Shown here: piece by piece, positions 43,211-50,964 of the stretch
Layout of the letters: each line of letters starts with the position of its first letter
Numbering within the stretch: the first letter of the stretch is position 1
NCBI GenBank assembly: GCA_024640845.1
Contig: JAHEEE010000015.1
Coordinates: 1-64,000 of the forward strand
DNA: 64,000 nt
Source: Myxococcales bacterium
GTDB lineage: Bacteria > Myxococcota_A > Polyangia > Polyangiales > Houyiibacteriaceae
Direction: 5' to 3'
Program-made: the position numbers and the translations under genes
Notes under the pieces: generated by a model
Databases searched by the model: none
What the model saw: the letters and a program-made list of their open reading frames with translations, nothing else
Told to the model about the DNA's origin: nothing

Positions 43211-44595
43211 TCCGAACGATCAGAGCTCTTCAGCATCATCTTCTGCATGAGACGGAAATCCGCGACCGCGTCGTGATTGTCGCGGGAGAAGGGATATGGG
43301 GCCCCGATCGCTTGGGCTGCCACGAGGCCGGACATGAAAGAGAGATCGTGGGCGCCTTCAGGCGTGGTGAAGGTGCTGCAGTAGTAGAGGCCATTCTTCC
43401 CCTGCAGGTAACGGGACATCGACATGATGATCAAGTTGCGGATCCCCACCGCATGGACGGAATGCGGAAGGTCTACCCGCTTCTGCACCTTGTCGATCGC
43501 CTTGCGAGAGTTGAATGTCACGAGCATCGGAACGCCAGCGTCCTTCGTGCTCGGGTTCTGAGAGGAGATTACGAAGGTGCATTCGAGCGCGCCGGTCTCG
43601 TCGATCTCGGAGTAGGTGTTGAAGCCGGAGAGGATCCGCTCCCGGTGCCTCTCGGGAAACACAGTGGTATCGGAGTGGATCACGAAGCTCGCGAACGTCG
43701 GATCGATGTCGTCGACGTAACGCGTGTTGCCCAAGAGTGTGCGCTGGAGCCACGTCGGGGATTGCAGCGCGTTGAGCGTGGAAGTGGCGTCGCAGGCGAA
43801 TATCACTTTGTCGACTTCGTAGCTCCGCCCGTGCTTGTCGGTGATGGTGTAGCGGCCGCCCTTCTTCTCGACTTTGGTGATCTCGTGGTCGGTGTACACA
43901 TGATCGGGAAATGACTCCGTCATGCGGTCGAACACCTGCCGCGGCGCGCCCACCCAAGTGCCCATCTCGGTTGGTTCTTCAAGCGGAACGATGCTCTCGA
44001 GCAAAGGCAGGATCACTGCGGGGACGCCCTTCATGGACGTCGTGATGAAGCTCGCGCAATGGATCGGCACGAAGATCGTGTCCCAAAATGCTTTCGAAAT
44101 GCCGAAGAGTCGAGCAAGCCAATAGAGCGGGATCAGATTGAGTGGGTTGAAATAGGAGAAGTGATAAAGAGATTCGTGTGTCTTCTTGGAAAGAAAGAAA
44201 TCGTTCAGCCTCGTAACGAACGCCACCAAGCGCTTCCATCTTCGGAACTGTCGGGCAAAGCGTCGCTCGACGACGGATTGGCCGTCCTGACAGAAGTGTC
44301 CGTCGGGCGTCTGCACGAAATACGAGATAGGAAGCGTCGTGATTCCTACCCCGAGCTCCCGGAGAAGCAGCTCGTAGTTGTGGTAGTACATCTGGGGCCA
44401 CGCCACGACGAGCAGTGGCGAATCCGCGTGACCATCCTCGGTCGTCCAGCGAAAGGTCTTTGCGTTCCCACCGAGCGCGGGACCTTTTTCGAAGACCTCG
44501 ACTTCGTACCCGGCACGATGCAGAGACCAGGCGGCCCCGACCCCGGCGATGCCGCCCCCGATGACGCCGATCTTTTCCGTCACGTGCTCCCCCAC
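43207..44595 (-). CDS. FAD-dependent amine-oxidase/desaturase-type oxidoreductase
   Basis: 462 residues. GGGIAGVGAA (13-22) is the FAD loop and EKGPALGGNAKT the usual extension. The family (flavin amine oxidase/phytoene desaturase) includes desaturases, saturases and isomerases of hydrophobic substrates. A hydrophobic middle region (FNPLNLIPLYWLARLFGI) could contact membrane. Only 10 bases separate it from the hydrolase gene upstream; it is the last gene of the CYP51 operon. Context suggests a sterol step, for example double-bond reduction or desaturation, but this is not proven. Confidence 0.75.
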   Translation of the reverse strand: MGEHVTEKIGVIGGGIAGVGAAWSLHRAGYEVEVFEKGPALGGNAKTFRWTTEDGHADSPLLVVAWPQMYYHNYELLLRELGVGITTLPISYFVQTPDGHFCQDGQSVVERRFARQFRRWKRLVAFVTRLNDFFLSKKTHESLYHFSYFNPLNLIPLYWLARLFGISKAFWDTIFVPIHCASFITTSMKGVPAVILPLLESIVPLEEPTEMGTWVGAPRQVFDRMTESFPDHVYTDHEITKVEKKGGRYTITDKHGRSYEVDKVIFACDATSTLNALQSPTWLQRTLLGNTRYVDDIDPTFASFVIHSDTTVFPERHRERILSGFNTYSEIDETGALECTFVISSQNPSTKDAGVPMLVTFNSRKAIDKVQKRVDLPHSVHAVGIRNLIIMSMSRYLQGKNGLYYCSTFTTPEGAHDLSFMSGLVAAQAIGAPYPFSRDNHDAVADFRLMQKMMLKSSDRSD

Positions 44596-44605
44596 CCCGC
44601 GCGCG

Positions 44606-45850
44606 TCAGGCGCGCTTGGGGATTAGGTCTACCACCGGTCCGTGCCGCAGGGTATGGCAAACGCCCTTGTAGATGCCGAGCGATTCGTAAACCGCTCCCG
44701 TCATCATTGCCGTCCGCGTCTGACCGCCGATAGTCACCGGGGAAGCCCCGTGAAGAAAGGCGAAGGAGAGCTTGTGTTCCGGATTCGCCCACCCGCCGGC
44801 GCCGCCGAGCCCGAAGTGTCCGAACGCTTCGGGCACCGCGAGGATCGATGCGTCGGTTCGATGATATCCGAGCTTCCAGTGGAGCGGATAGATCGTGATC
44901 CTATCCGCCCGCCGGGTCTGCACCTCCGATGCTTGCCGAATGACGTCTTCCGAGACCAATCGAACTCCGTCGAGCTCCCCGCCCATTGCAAGCACGGCGT
45001 ACATTTTCGCGAGCGAGCGCGCCGTGGCGACGCCGTTCATCGACGGAAGGCATGCCTTCCAGAAAGCCGGGTGCGTGAAGAGCTGTTTGGCGTTCTTGGG
45101 CGCCAGCCCACGGCGCCAGAGGTCGCGCATGCGCTCGCCTCGAACCCAAAAGGGCACCCGATAATCGATCTCGAGCGGCTTTGCCCCATTGCGCTGTAGC
45201 TTCGGAAGCCCGGTGAAATCGGGAAGACGGTGCATCTGGGTGTCGGCGTTACCGATAAAAAGGCCATCTAGCTTCAGAGGCCGGACCATACGTGCTTCGA
45301 TGAACTCAGAGACGGTCATTCCCGAAATTCGACGAATGAGCTCCCCGACGAGCCAGCCGAATGTGACAGCCTGATAGGCGTTCGCTGTGCCGGGATGGAA
45401 GTCGGGCTTGGTTTTCTCGAGCCGGGACACGATGAGATCCCAATCGAGAATGTCGGTGATCTTGTCGACGAGGTGCACGACCTTGTGAAGGCCCGCCTGG
45501 TGGGACAAGATTTGCCGAACGGTGATGAGCTCTTTGCCGTTGCAACCAAACTCCGGCCAGTACTCGGCGACCGGGGCGTCATAGTCGATGAGCCCGTCGG
45601 TAGCGAGCATGTGGATCGCAGTCGCGGCGATCCCCTTGGTCCCTGAATAACAGATCGACATCGTGTCCTGTTGCCAAGGTGTTCCATCAGCACGCCCGGG
45701 TCCTGCCCAGATGTCGACGACCGCCTTGCCGTCCATGAACACCGCCGCCGCGGCGCCGCCGCCATAGCGCCTCATCTGTTTGCGCATCAACGCAACCATC
45801 GGCTCGAACCGCGGTTCGTAGACGCCCTTGATCTCGATCTCCTTCACCAT
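44606..45850 (-). CDS. Serine beta-lactamase-family hydrolase in CYP51 operon
   Basis: 414 residues. SxxK motif in CYSGTKGIA, Tyr in NAYQAV, and C-terminal FGHFGLGGAGGWANP as the third motif. It is a paralogue of the protein at 3122 (shared TxGLIxxDAPVAEYWPEFG-like segments). Such proteins act as esterases or lipases (EstB, LipE). It lies 24 bases after the cycloisomerase stop and 10 bases before the FAD gene, so it is in the operon. A steryl ester or acyl substrate is possible but speculative. Confidence 0.88.
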   Translation of the reverse strand: MVKEIEIKGVYEPRFEPMVALMRKQMRRYGGGAAAAVFMDGKAVVDIWAGPGRADGTPWQQDTMSICYSGTKGIAATAIHMLATDGLIDYDAPVAEYWPEFGCNGKELITVRQILSHQAGLHKVVHLVDKITDILDWDLIVSRLEKTKPDFHPGTANAYQAVTFGWLVGELIRRISGMTVSEFIEARMVRPLKLDGLFIGNADTQMHRLPDFTGLPKLQRNGAKPLEIDYRVPFWVRGERMRDLWRRGLAPKNAKQLFTHPAFWKACLPSMNGVATARSLAKMYAVLAMGGELDGVRLVSEDVIRQASEVQTRRADRITIYPLHWKLGYHRTDASILAVPEAFGHFGLGGAGGWANPEHKLSFAFLHGASPVTIGGQTRTAMMTGAVYESLGIYKGVCHTLRHGPVVDLIPKRA

Positions 45851-45874
45851 TCCTGCTCGATCGATGTAGCAGCC

Positions 45875-46690
45875 TTAGGTCAACGGGCCAAAGACTGCCG
45901 CAGCGAAGTCGAGTAAGAAGAGCATGATCATGCTCGCCGAAAGTGCGGCCGCCGCCGTCTTCCGCAGGCTCCAATTCGTTTCTCGGTCCTCGTCGAGGTG
46001 ATAGAAGATGGGAAAGCTCGCGATGAAGTACAGGGAATAGAAGAGCGAGCCGTACGCAAGCATGCGGCTCATGTCTTTGTAGTAGAACTGACTTTCGATC
46101 CAGGGGTTGGCCATCGCTTTAGTCTCCATCCACGCCCAGAAATAGGCGACGGCAACCAACAAGATCGGCCACAGCACGGCACCCACGGGAATGCGGGACG
46201 TGCGTATGCGTCGGAGTACGATGATTGCGGTCGAGTGATAGGTGAGGAAGTACGCCTGCGTGAGGAGGTACATGATCACGGGAACGCGCTGCTCCCCCGA
46301 GCCGACCAGCGTGGCGTCGAAGGTGAGCTCGATCATCGGATAGTCGTAAACCATCCCGAGAACGTCGAAGAAATACTCCGAGCCAAAGTAATTCGCAGCA
46401 AAGTTGAAGATGCCGATGTAGAGATTCGCCTTGAACCAGTAGGTCTCGTACCAGGGCCTGCCGATAGGCCTCTCATCACGGATGAGCGCGGGCACCACGA
46501 CGAGTGGAGCGGCGACGGCGATGCCAATTGCCATGAACCCCCACTCGCCAATTTCATCCGTGATGCCGAAACCCATCACGGATGCCATCAACGCCATCCA
46601 GACAGGCGAATAAACTAAGAAGAATTTCTCCCCCCAAGCTTTGCTGGGGTTGTCCGAGAACCAACGCGGTCCAGCGTCCGAGGTCACCAT
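45875..46690 (-). CDS. Cycloeucalenol cycloisomerase (CPI1-like)
   Basis: 271 residues, ATG 46690 with AAGGG 5 bases before it, 1 base after the preceding stop. NPSKAWGEKFFLVYSPVWMA (14-33), YWFKANLYIGIFNFAANYF, FFDVLGMVYDYP, TYHSTAIIVLRRIR, FYSLYFIASFPIF and ALSASMIMLFLLDF line up in order with plant CPI1. Plant CPI1 opens the 9beta,19-cyclopropane ring of cycloeucalenol to obtusifoliol, the substrate of CYP51. The CYP51 gene is two genes upstream. Several membrane helices are predicted, as in plants. Confidence 0.85.
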   Translation of the reverse strand: MVTSDAGPRWFSDNPSKAWGEKFFLVYSPVWMALMASVMGFGITDEIGEWGFMAIGIAVAAPLVVVPALIRDERPIGRPWYETYWFKANLYIGIFNFAANYFGSEYFFDVLGMVYDYPMIELTFDATLVGSGEQRVPVIMYLLTQAYFLTYHSTAIIVLRRIRTSRIPVGAVLWPILLVAVAYFWAWMETKAMANPWIESQFYYKDMSRMLAYGSLFYSLYFIASFPIFYHLDEDRETNWSLRKTAAAALSASMIMLFLLDFAAAVFGPLT

Positions 46691-46691
46691 C

Positions 46692-47684
46692 TCAGCCCTT
46701 TGGCCGACGGTGCTTTCCAAATACCGGCCACGTGTACACCTGAGCGCCGAACGTCACGAACCAGGTGCTGCCGACGTCGAACATATCGAGCCCAGTGGGC
46801 TGGTTGGCGAACATGACCGGCAGGAACCCCGACTTGACGAAGAAGTCGATGAGCAGATCTTTGTCGGTCTCCCAGGTGTACCCGCCGCCGAGAAATGCCG
46901 GGAGCTCCAAGACCGCCTTCGCTCCCGGTCCACCGTTCAGGTTGACGACACGCAGTCCGCCTCCGATTTGAATGAAGCCATGGTCCGTGATGTTGACTGT
47001 GCCGGCGCCACCCCAGTCGAAGTCGAAGGTGACGTTCGAAGGGTCGCTCGTGAACGCGGCGTAGGAGTCGCCGGCGACGAGGGTGAACCCCGTGTTCATG
47101 TCCATCGTGAAGAGGCCGAGGATCTCGAAGATGCGAAGTGGCACGTTCACCGTCAGCCTGAAGTCGCTGTTCACGGGCATCGTCAGCACCAGGTCGACAC
47201 CGGCTGCGAAGATGTCGGTCTCGTGGTACTGATAGCGCGCGTAAATCGGGATGTCGCCGTAGCGCCCCGTGGGCGACATGATGACGGTCAGTAACCCGTT
47301 GCCGGCAGGCGCGGGCACAGTGCCAATCCGCTCACTGCTGACGCCGATCTCGAGACCGTCTACCGGGGACACGGCGCCGCCGATGTCGATCGAGGACGAG
47401 GTACCCGGCCCAAACTCGCCGCCGACATAAATGCGCGAATCGGCGCGGACCATGCCTTCATGAATCACGAGCGGGCGACGCGCCCAACGAATCGGATAGC
47501 CGTAGCCCGTCGTCGCGGTCGCCTTTTCCGCTGAATCGTCGTCCTCCGCGGCGTCTTCCGATCCGGGCGAGGCCATATCCCCGGAGGTCTCTGTGGCTTC
47601 CCCCTCGGCAAAGGTCTCGGAGGACGCAAAGAGCACCGCAGAAAAGGCGAGCACTCCCAAAAACAAACCCGTGCGATCGAACAT
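46692..47684 (-). CDS. Outer-membrane beta-barrel protein in sterol operon
   Basis: 330 residues from ATG 47684, preceded by AAGGGAG. Signal peptide ends SETFAEG. After a low-complexity acidic stretch (EDAAEDDDSAEKAT) come many short amphipathic strands: IYVGGEFGPG, GLEIGVSSERIG, IPIYARYQY, FRLTVNVPLRIFE, TLVAGDSYAAFT, and the final TWFVTFGAQVYTWPVF with terminal aromatic residues. This is the pattern of a barrel of about 14-16 strands. It lies between CYP51 and the cycloisomerase. A role in moving lipids to the outer membrane is only a hypothesis. Confidence 0.65.
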   Translation of the reverse strand: MFDRTGLFLGVLAFSAVLFASSETFAEGEATETSGDMASPGSEDAAEDDDSAEKATATTGYGYPIRWARRPLVIHEGMVRADSRIYVGGEFGPGTSSSIDIGGAVSPVDGLEIGVSSERIGTVPAPAGNGLLTVIMSPTGRYGDIPIYARYQYHETDIFAAGVDLVLTMPVNSDFRLTVNVPLRIFEILGLFTMDMNTGFTLVAGDSYAAFTSDPSNVTFDFDWGGAGTVNITDHGFIQIGGGLRVVNLNGGPGAKAVLELPAFLGGGYTWETDKDLLIDFFVKSGFLPVMFANQPTGLDMFDVGSTWFVTFGAQVYTWPVFGKHRRPKG

Positions 47685-47763
47685 CCCAACTCCCTTCGAA
47701 CGAGGGCGTGTATCCCAGATGACGGGGTGTCTTGTCGATCGAATTCGGGCGGCGGTTCGAGTC

Positions 47764-49140
47764 CTAGGCTCGCCGTCGATATCGGAGTCGAATTGGAGGC
47801 CTTGGTCCGAGCACGAGGCCTTGGAAGTCGGTTTCGATTGAGTCGCCCGCAAGCTCGAACTCGTAGCGATTGAGCAAGACAGCGATGATCGTCTTGATCT
47901 GTAGAATCGCGAAGGCGTTCCCCATGCATTTGTGACGACCCCCGCCGAACGAGATGTACGCGAAGGGGCGCTTGTCTTCCTCGCGCCCCGGCCCGTAGCG
48001 ATCGGGATCGTAGGCGAGCGCATTCCGGAAGACTTCATCGTCGCGATGAGCCACCATTGGAGACACCGCGACCCAGTTGCCCTTTCTCACCTCGTAGCCG
48101 AGGACCTCGCAGTCCTGTAGGGCCGCCCGAAGCAGGATGAATAACGGCGGATGAATCCGCAGCGCCTCTTTCACTGCGTTCTCCGTCTGTTCGAGGTCGC
48201 GAAGCGACTCGTAGGTATAGTCCTCGGCGTCGACGTAGCGGCCGTGGATCTCGCGCCGGACTTGGTCCAGAAAGACCGGGTGTCGCAAGAGCTCGATGAG
48301 AGTCCACGCGGTGGTGACGGAGCTCGTATGGTGACCAGCAAACATCGCCGCGACGAGCATGCCGGTGATCTCGTGGTCACTCAGCTTGCTCCCGTCGGAA
48401 TACTGAGAGTCCATCAGCGTCTGAAGGAAGTCTTCTCCACGGTACCCCGACCGCCTGCGCTTCTCGACGATCTCGGAGACCATCTCACCGAGGCGGGCGC
48501 GCGCGCGATCACGCCGGCGAAACGCCGGAATGGGGAGATACGGATGGATGTAGCCCCATGCGACGATACCGCGCTCGAGGTCGTAGTAGACTTTGGCGAA
48601 TTCCTCACTCATCTCGTTGCGGAACTCGGTGCCGAGCAAACAACTGCTCGAGGTGAAGTTGGTCAACATTCCAAAGAACCCGCATGCCTCGATCTCGCCC
48701 TCGTCGCCCCAGCCGGCGATGATGTCCGACGTCTCCCGCGCGACAGTTTCGGTGTACGTCCGCATGCGGTTGTTGCGAAGCGCCGGGTAGAGCATGTGCA
48801 TCTGCTCCGCCATGCGGGCAGGCTCAGCCCCGTAGGCGACGCCTTCTCCAAACACGGGAACCATCATCTTGTAGGCCGCGTTTGGGCTCAACACCTCGTC
48901 GGGAAGCCGAAAAAGAGCCTCGTGCGCCTCGGGCCCCGTGAAGAGAATCATGTCCTTGCCGAAAAGCTTGAAGCGTCCGACTCGCCCGCACTCATCGTAG
49001 GTGCGCTGCAAGAGACCGATGGTGTCTTTCACGAACGCCATCGTGTGCCCAACGAAAGGAAGCCCTCCTTTTAGCTTCGGTGGTCTCTTGACCTTCCCGG
49101 ATCCGAAAGTAGTCGAAGTGGGTTCTGCTCGTGCCGTCAC
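47764..49140 (-). CDS. cyp51: Sterol 14alpha-demethylase CYP51
   Basis: 458 residues; GTG start overlaps the TetR stop (GTGA). Heme ligand Cys405 in FGGGRHKCMG; ExxR at 325-328; I-helix AGHHTSS (268-274), the CYP51 form rather than AGxET. The B-C region AAYKMMVPVFGEGVAYGA (89-105) is the CYP51 signature. RRRDRARARLGEMV, EALRIHPPLFILLRAA and the final RLRYRRRA also match Mycobacterium CYP51. There is no N-terminal membrane helix, as in bacterial forms. It removes the 14alpha-methyl group of obtusifoliol or lanosterol in three oxidations. Confidence 0.93.
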   Translation of the reverse strand: MTARAEPTSTTFGSGKVKRPPKLKGGLPFVGHTMAFVKDTIGLLQRTYDECGRVGRFKLFGKDMILFTGPEAHEALFRLPDEVLSPNAAYKMMVPVFGEGVAYGAEPARMAEQMHMLYPALRNNRMRTYTETVARETSDIIAGWGDEGEIEACGFFGMLTNFTSSSCLLGTEFRNEMSEEFAKVYYDLERGIVAWGYIHPYLPIPAFRRRDRARARLGEMVSEIVEKRRRSGYRGEDFLQTLMDSQYSDGSKLSDHEITGMLVAAMFAGHHTSSVTTAWTLIELLRHPVFLDQVRREIHGRYVDAEDYTYESLRDLEQTENAVKEALRIHPPLFILLRAALQDCEVLGYEVRKGNWVAVSPMVAHRDDEVFRNALAYDPDRYGPGREEDKRPFAYISFGGGRHKCMGNAFAILQIKTIIAVLLNRYEFELAGDSIETDFQGLVLGPRPPIRLRYRRRA

Positions 49141-49757
49141 GTTGTGCTCCTGAAAAGGCTGCGGCGTATCTGCGTTTCCATCCGTTTGCTGAGTGAGTTT
49201 GCGGCTTCATCCATGCCTGATTCCACCCACGCGGACATGAACACCTGCTGGACCGCGACCATGAGACGGGCGGCGAGCACTGGGTCGCCATCGTGCAAAT
49301 CACCTTCGTCCATGGACTGTCGAATCACAGCGGCGATGAGATGGATGCCCCTATGCCATGCGTCGACCTGACCCTTGCTCACCCCGCGTGGATTGGATGC
49401 CCAGGCGCTATTGCCGAGGTGGATGCGAAGGAAGTCCGGATGCTCAGCGAGCCACCGAATGAAAACGCGGTTGCCCTCGATCAAACGTACCGCCGCTTTG
49501 TCGCCGGTCGCCATCGTCTCGCTGACAAGAAGGAACAACTCGCCCAGCCGCTCGTCATGGATCGCCTCGACGATGTCGGCCTTTCCCTCGAAGACCGAAT
49601 AGAGCGTCCCGAGGGACAAGCCGGAGGCAGCGGCGATATCCTGAATCTTCGTGCGCTCGTAGCCGCGCGTCGCGAACAGGTGCTCGGCCGCGTCGACGAC
49701 GAGGGTTCGGTACATCGAGGTTTTGGCGCTCCTCGCTTTGGCGGTGGCTGCTGACAA
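49137..49757 (-). CDS. TetR-family regulator heading the CYP51 operon
   Basis: 206 residues with a TTG start at 49757; ATG 49715 is an alternative that leaves little before the helix-turn-helix. DNA-binding part: LFATRGYERTKIQDIAAASGLSLGTLYSVF. The recognition helix is almost the same as in TetR at 32163, and FEGKADIVEAIHDERLGEL repeats its FESKWEIYRAVHRRRLNEV. The C-terminal ligand domain is different. The stop is coupled to the CYP51 start. The palindrome at 49760 directly upstream suggests autoregulation. Confidence 0.88.
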   Translation of the reverse strand: MSAATAKARSAKTSMYRTLVVDAAEHLFATRGYERTKIQDIAAASGLSLGTLYSVFEGKADIVEAIHDERLGELFLLVSETMATGDKAAVRLIEGNRVFIRWLAEHPDFLRIHLGNSAWASNPRGVSKGQVDAWHRGIHLIAAVIRQSMDEGDLHDGDPVLAARLMVAVQQVFMSAWVESGMDEAANSLSKRMETQIRRSLFRSTT

Positions 49758-49759
49758 GG

Positions 49760-49786
49760 AATCGTAATTAGAATGAGATTATGATT
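49760..49786. promoter_or_regulatory. Inverted repeat between tetR and ferredoxin, probable operator
   Basis: AATCGTAAT (49760) and ATTATGATT (49778), matching at eight of nine paired bases around a 9-base spacer containing AGAATG. It shares the AGAATG/ATT core with operators O1 and O2 but has a different spacing. Position suits control of both divergent units. Confidence 0.5.
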
Positions 49787-49886
49787 TTTGCAACCTTGTT
49801 TTAGAGACGACCCCAAAAAGCGCTACTTCAAGGTAGATTACTGTGTTATTTCATTAGCTTGGCGGATTGGAAAGAAGGAGTGCACG

Positions 49887-50078
49887 ATGCGAATCAAGGC
49901 GGATTTCGATCTCTGCAAGGGCCATGCGAACTGCATGGGCGAGGCCCCGGAGGTCTTTGAAGTAGATGACAACGGCTTCCTCAACATTTTGCAGGAAGAG
50001 CCTCCCGAGGAGCTCCGCGAGAAGGTCGAGCTCGCGGTGAAGCACTGTCCAACCGGTGCGCTCAGTCTCGAAGAATGA
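49887..50078 (+). CDS. 3Fe-4S ferredoxin, probable CYP51 electron donor
   Basis: 63 residues; ATG 49887 is set by AAGGAG 6 bases upstream. Cluster ligands Cys10, Cys16 and Cys54, with His13 in the position of the missing second Cys (C-x2-H-x2-C...CP). This is the type of ferredoxin beside CYP51 in Mycobacterium (Rv0763c). It would transfer single electrons to the P450; a ferredoxin reductase is not adjacent, though the reductase at 31003 could serve indirectly. Divergent from the tetR-cyp51 operon. Confidence 0.92.
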   Translation: MRIKADFDLCKGHANCMGEAPEVFEVDDNGFLNILQEEPPEELREKVELAVKHCPTGALSLEE

Positions 50079-50103
50079 GTGGAGCCTTCTCGGCGAGCTC
50101 CTT

Positions 50104-50907
50104 CTAGCGGCTTTGGCAGGGGCCTTCGTCGGGAGGGGGGCATTGGGCAACCGCAAGCCAGTCCATCGTGAGAGCGACCCCAACGTGGATCAGCACGCCG
50201 CCCCAGATTGACCGGGTGCGCATCGACAGCGTCCCAAGCGCGACGCCGGCAAGAATGGCGCCGAGTGTTTCCGGGAGCGGCTTGGGGTAATGGATCATGC
50301 AGTAGGGGACGACCATGACGAACACCGCGCCGTAGCCGAATTTGTGGCTGAGTCCTTTGAGCATGTAGCCCCGAAAGAAGAACTCGAGCGCCATGAACTG
50401 CGCCGCGTAGAGAACCTGCCACCGGAGGAAATGACCCAACGACTGGTTCGAGTACTTGTAGAAGGGGTATGTCGACAGGAACTGATCCTGCGTCGCGACG
50501 AGCAACACGAACGGCAACACGACGAGGTAGAGGCCGACGTAGATCCACAAGTGCCGTCCGAATCCCTTGAAGGATACGTAGTAGTCTCGGATGCGCTCGC
50601 CGGGCATCAAGACGATCGTGATCATCGGGATCACGACGTAAGCGATCACCCTAGTCCCTGACCACCATGCTCTCGCCATGAGGTCCCATTGGTCGCGCGT
50701 GTAGAGCGCCTTATCGAAGGGGACGAGCTGCGAGAAGGTCGCGTTGTTGCCAAAGTAGCGCGCCAACGTGAGCGTCACAGCGGTCGTGACCAAGATGACC
50801 ACCGGTCGCCAATCCAGCTCGCCGGTGCCGGCCGTGTCTGCTTGGGCGTCCGCTTCTCGCCAGGAATCCAGCAAGGTTCGCCGGACAAACCGCTTGATCG
50901 TCTCCAT
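50104..50907 (-). CDS. CPBP-family intramembrane protein (Abi/CAAX protease-like)
   Basis: 267 residues, about seven hydrophobic segments. Motif 1 is ALEFFFRGY, where the usual EExxxR has one Glu; motif 2 His is in [12 protein letters not shown] and motif 3 in [11 protein letters not shown]. The family includes type II CAAX prenyl proteases and Abi proteins; the missing Glu may reduce or remove protease activity. No CAAX substrate is evident. Convergent with the ferredoxin gene. Confidence 0.85.
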   Translation of the reverse strand: METIKRFVRRTLLDSWREADAQADTAGTGELDWRPVVILVTTAVTLTLARYFGNNATFSQLVPFDKALYTRDQWDLMARAWWSGTRVIAYVVIPMITIVLMPGERIRDYYVSFKGFGRHLWIYVGLYLVVLPFVLLVATQDQFLSTYPFYKYSNQSLGHFLRWQVLYAAQFMALEFFFRGYMLKGLSHKFGYGAVFVMVVPYCMIHYPKPLPETLGAILAGVALGTLSMRTRSIWGGVLIHVGVALTMDWLAVAQCPPPDEGPCQSR

Positions 50908-50964
50908 TGGGGCGCGGGACTATAACCGATTGACTAGCGCGATTGTAGGCTAAGCTCCAGGGAG

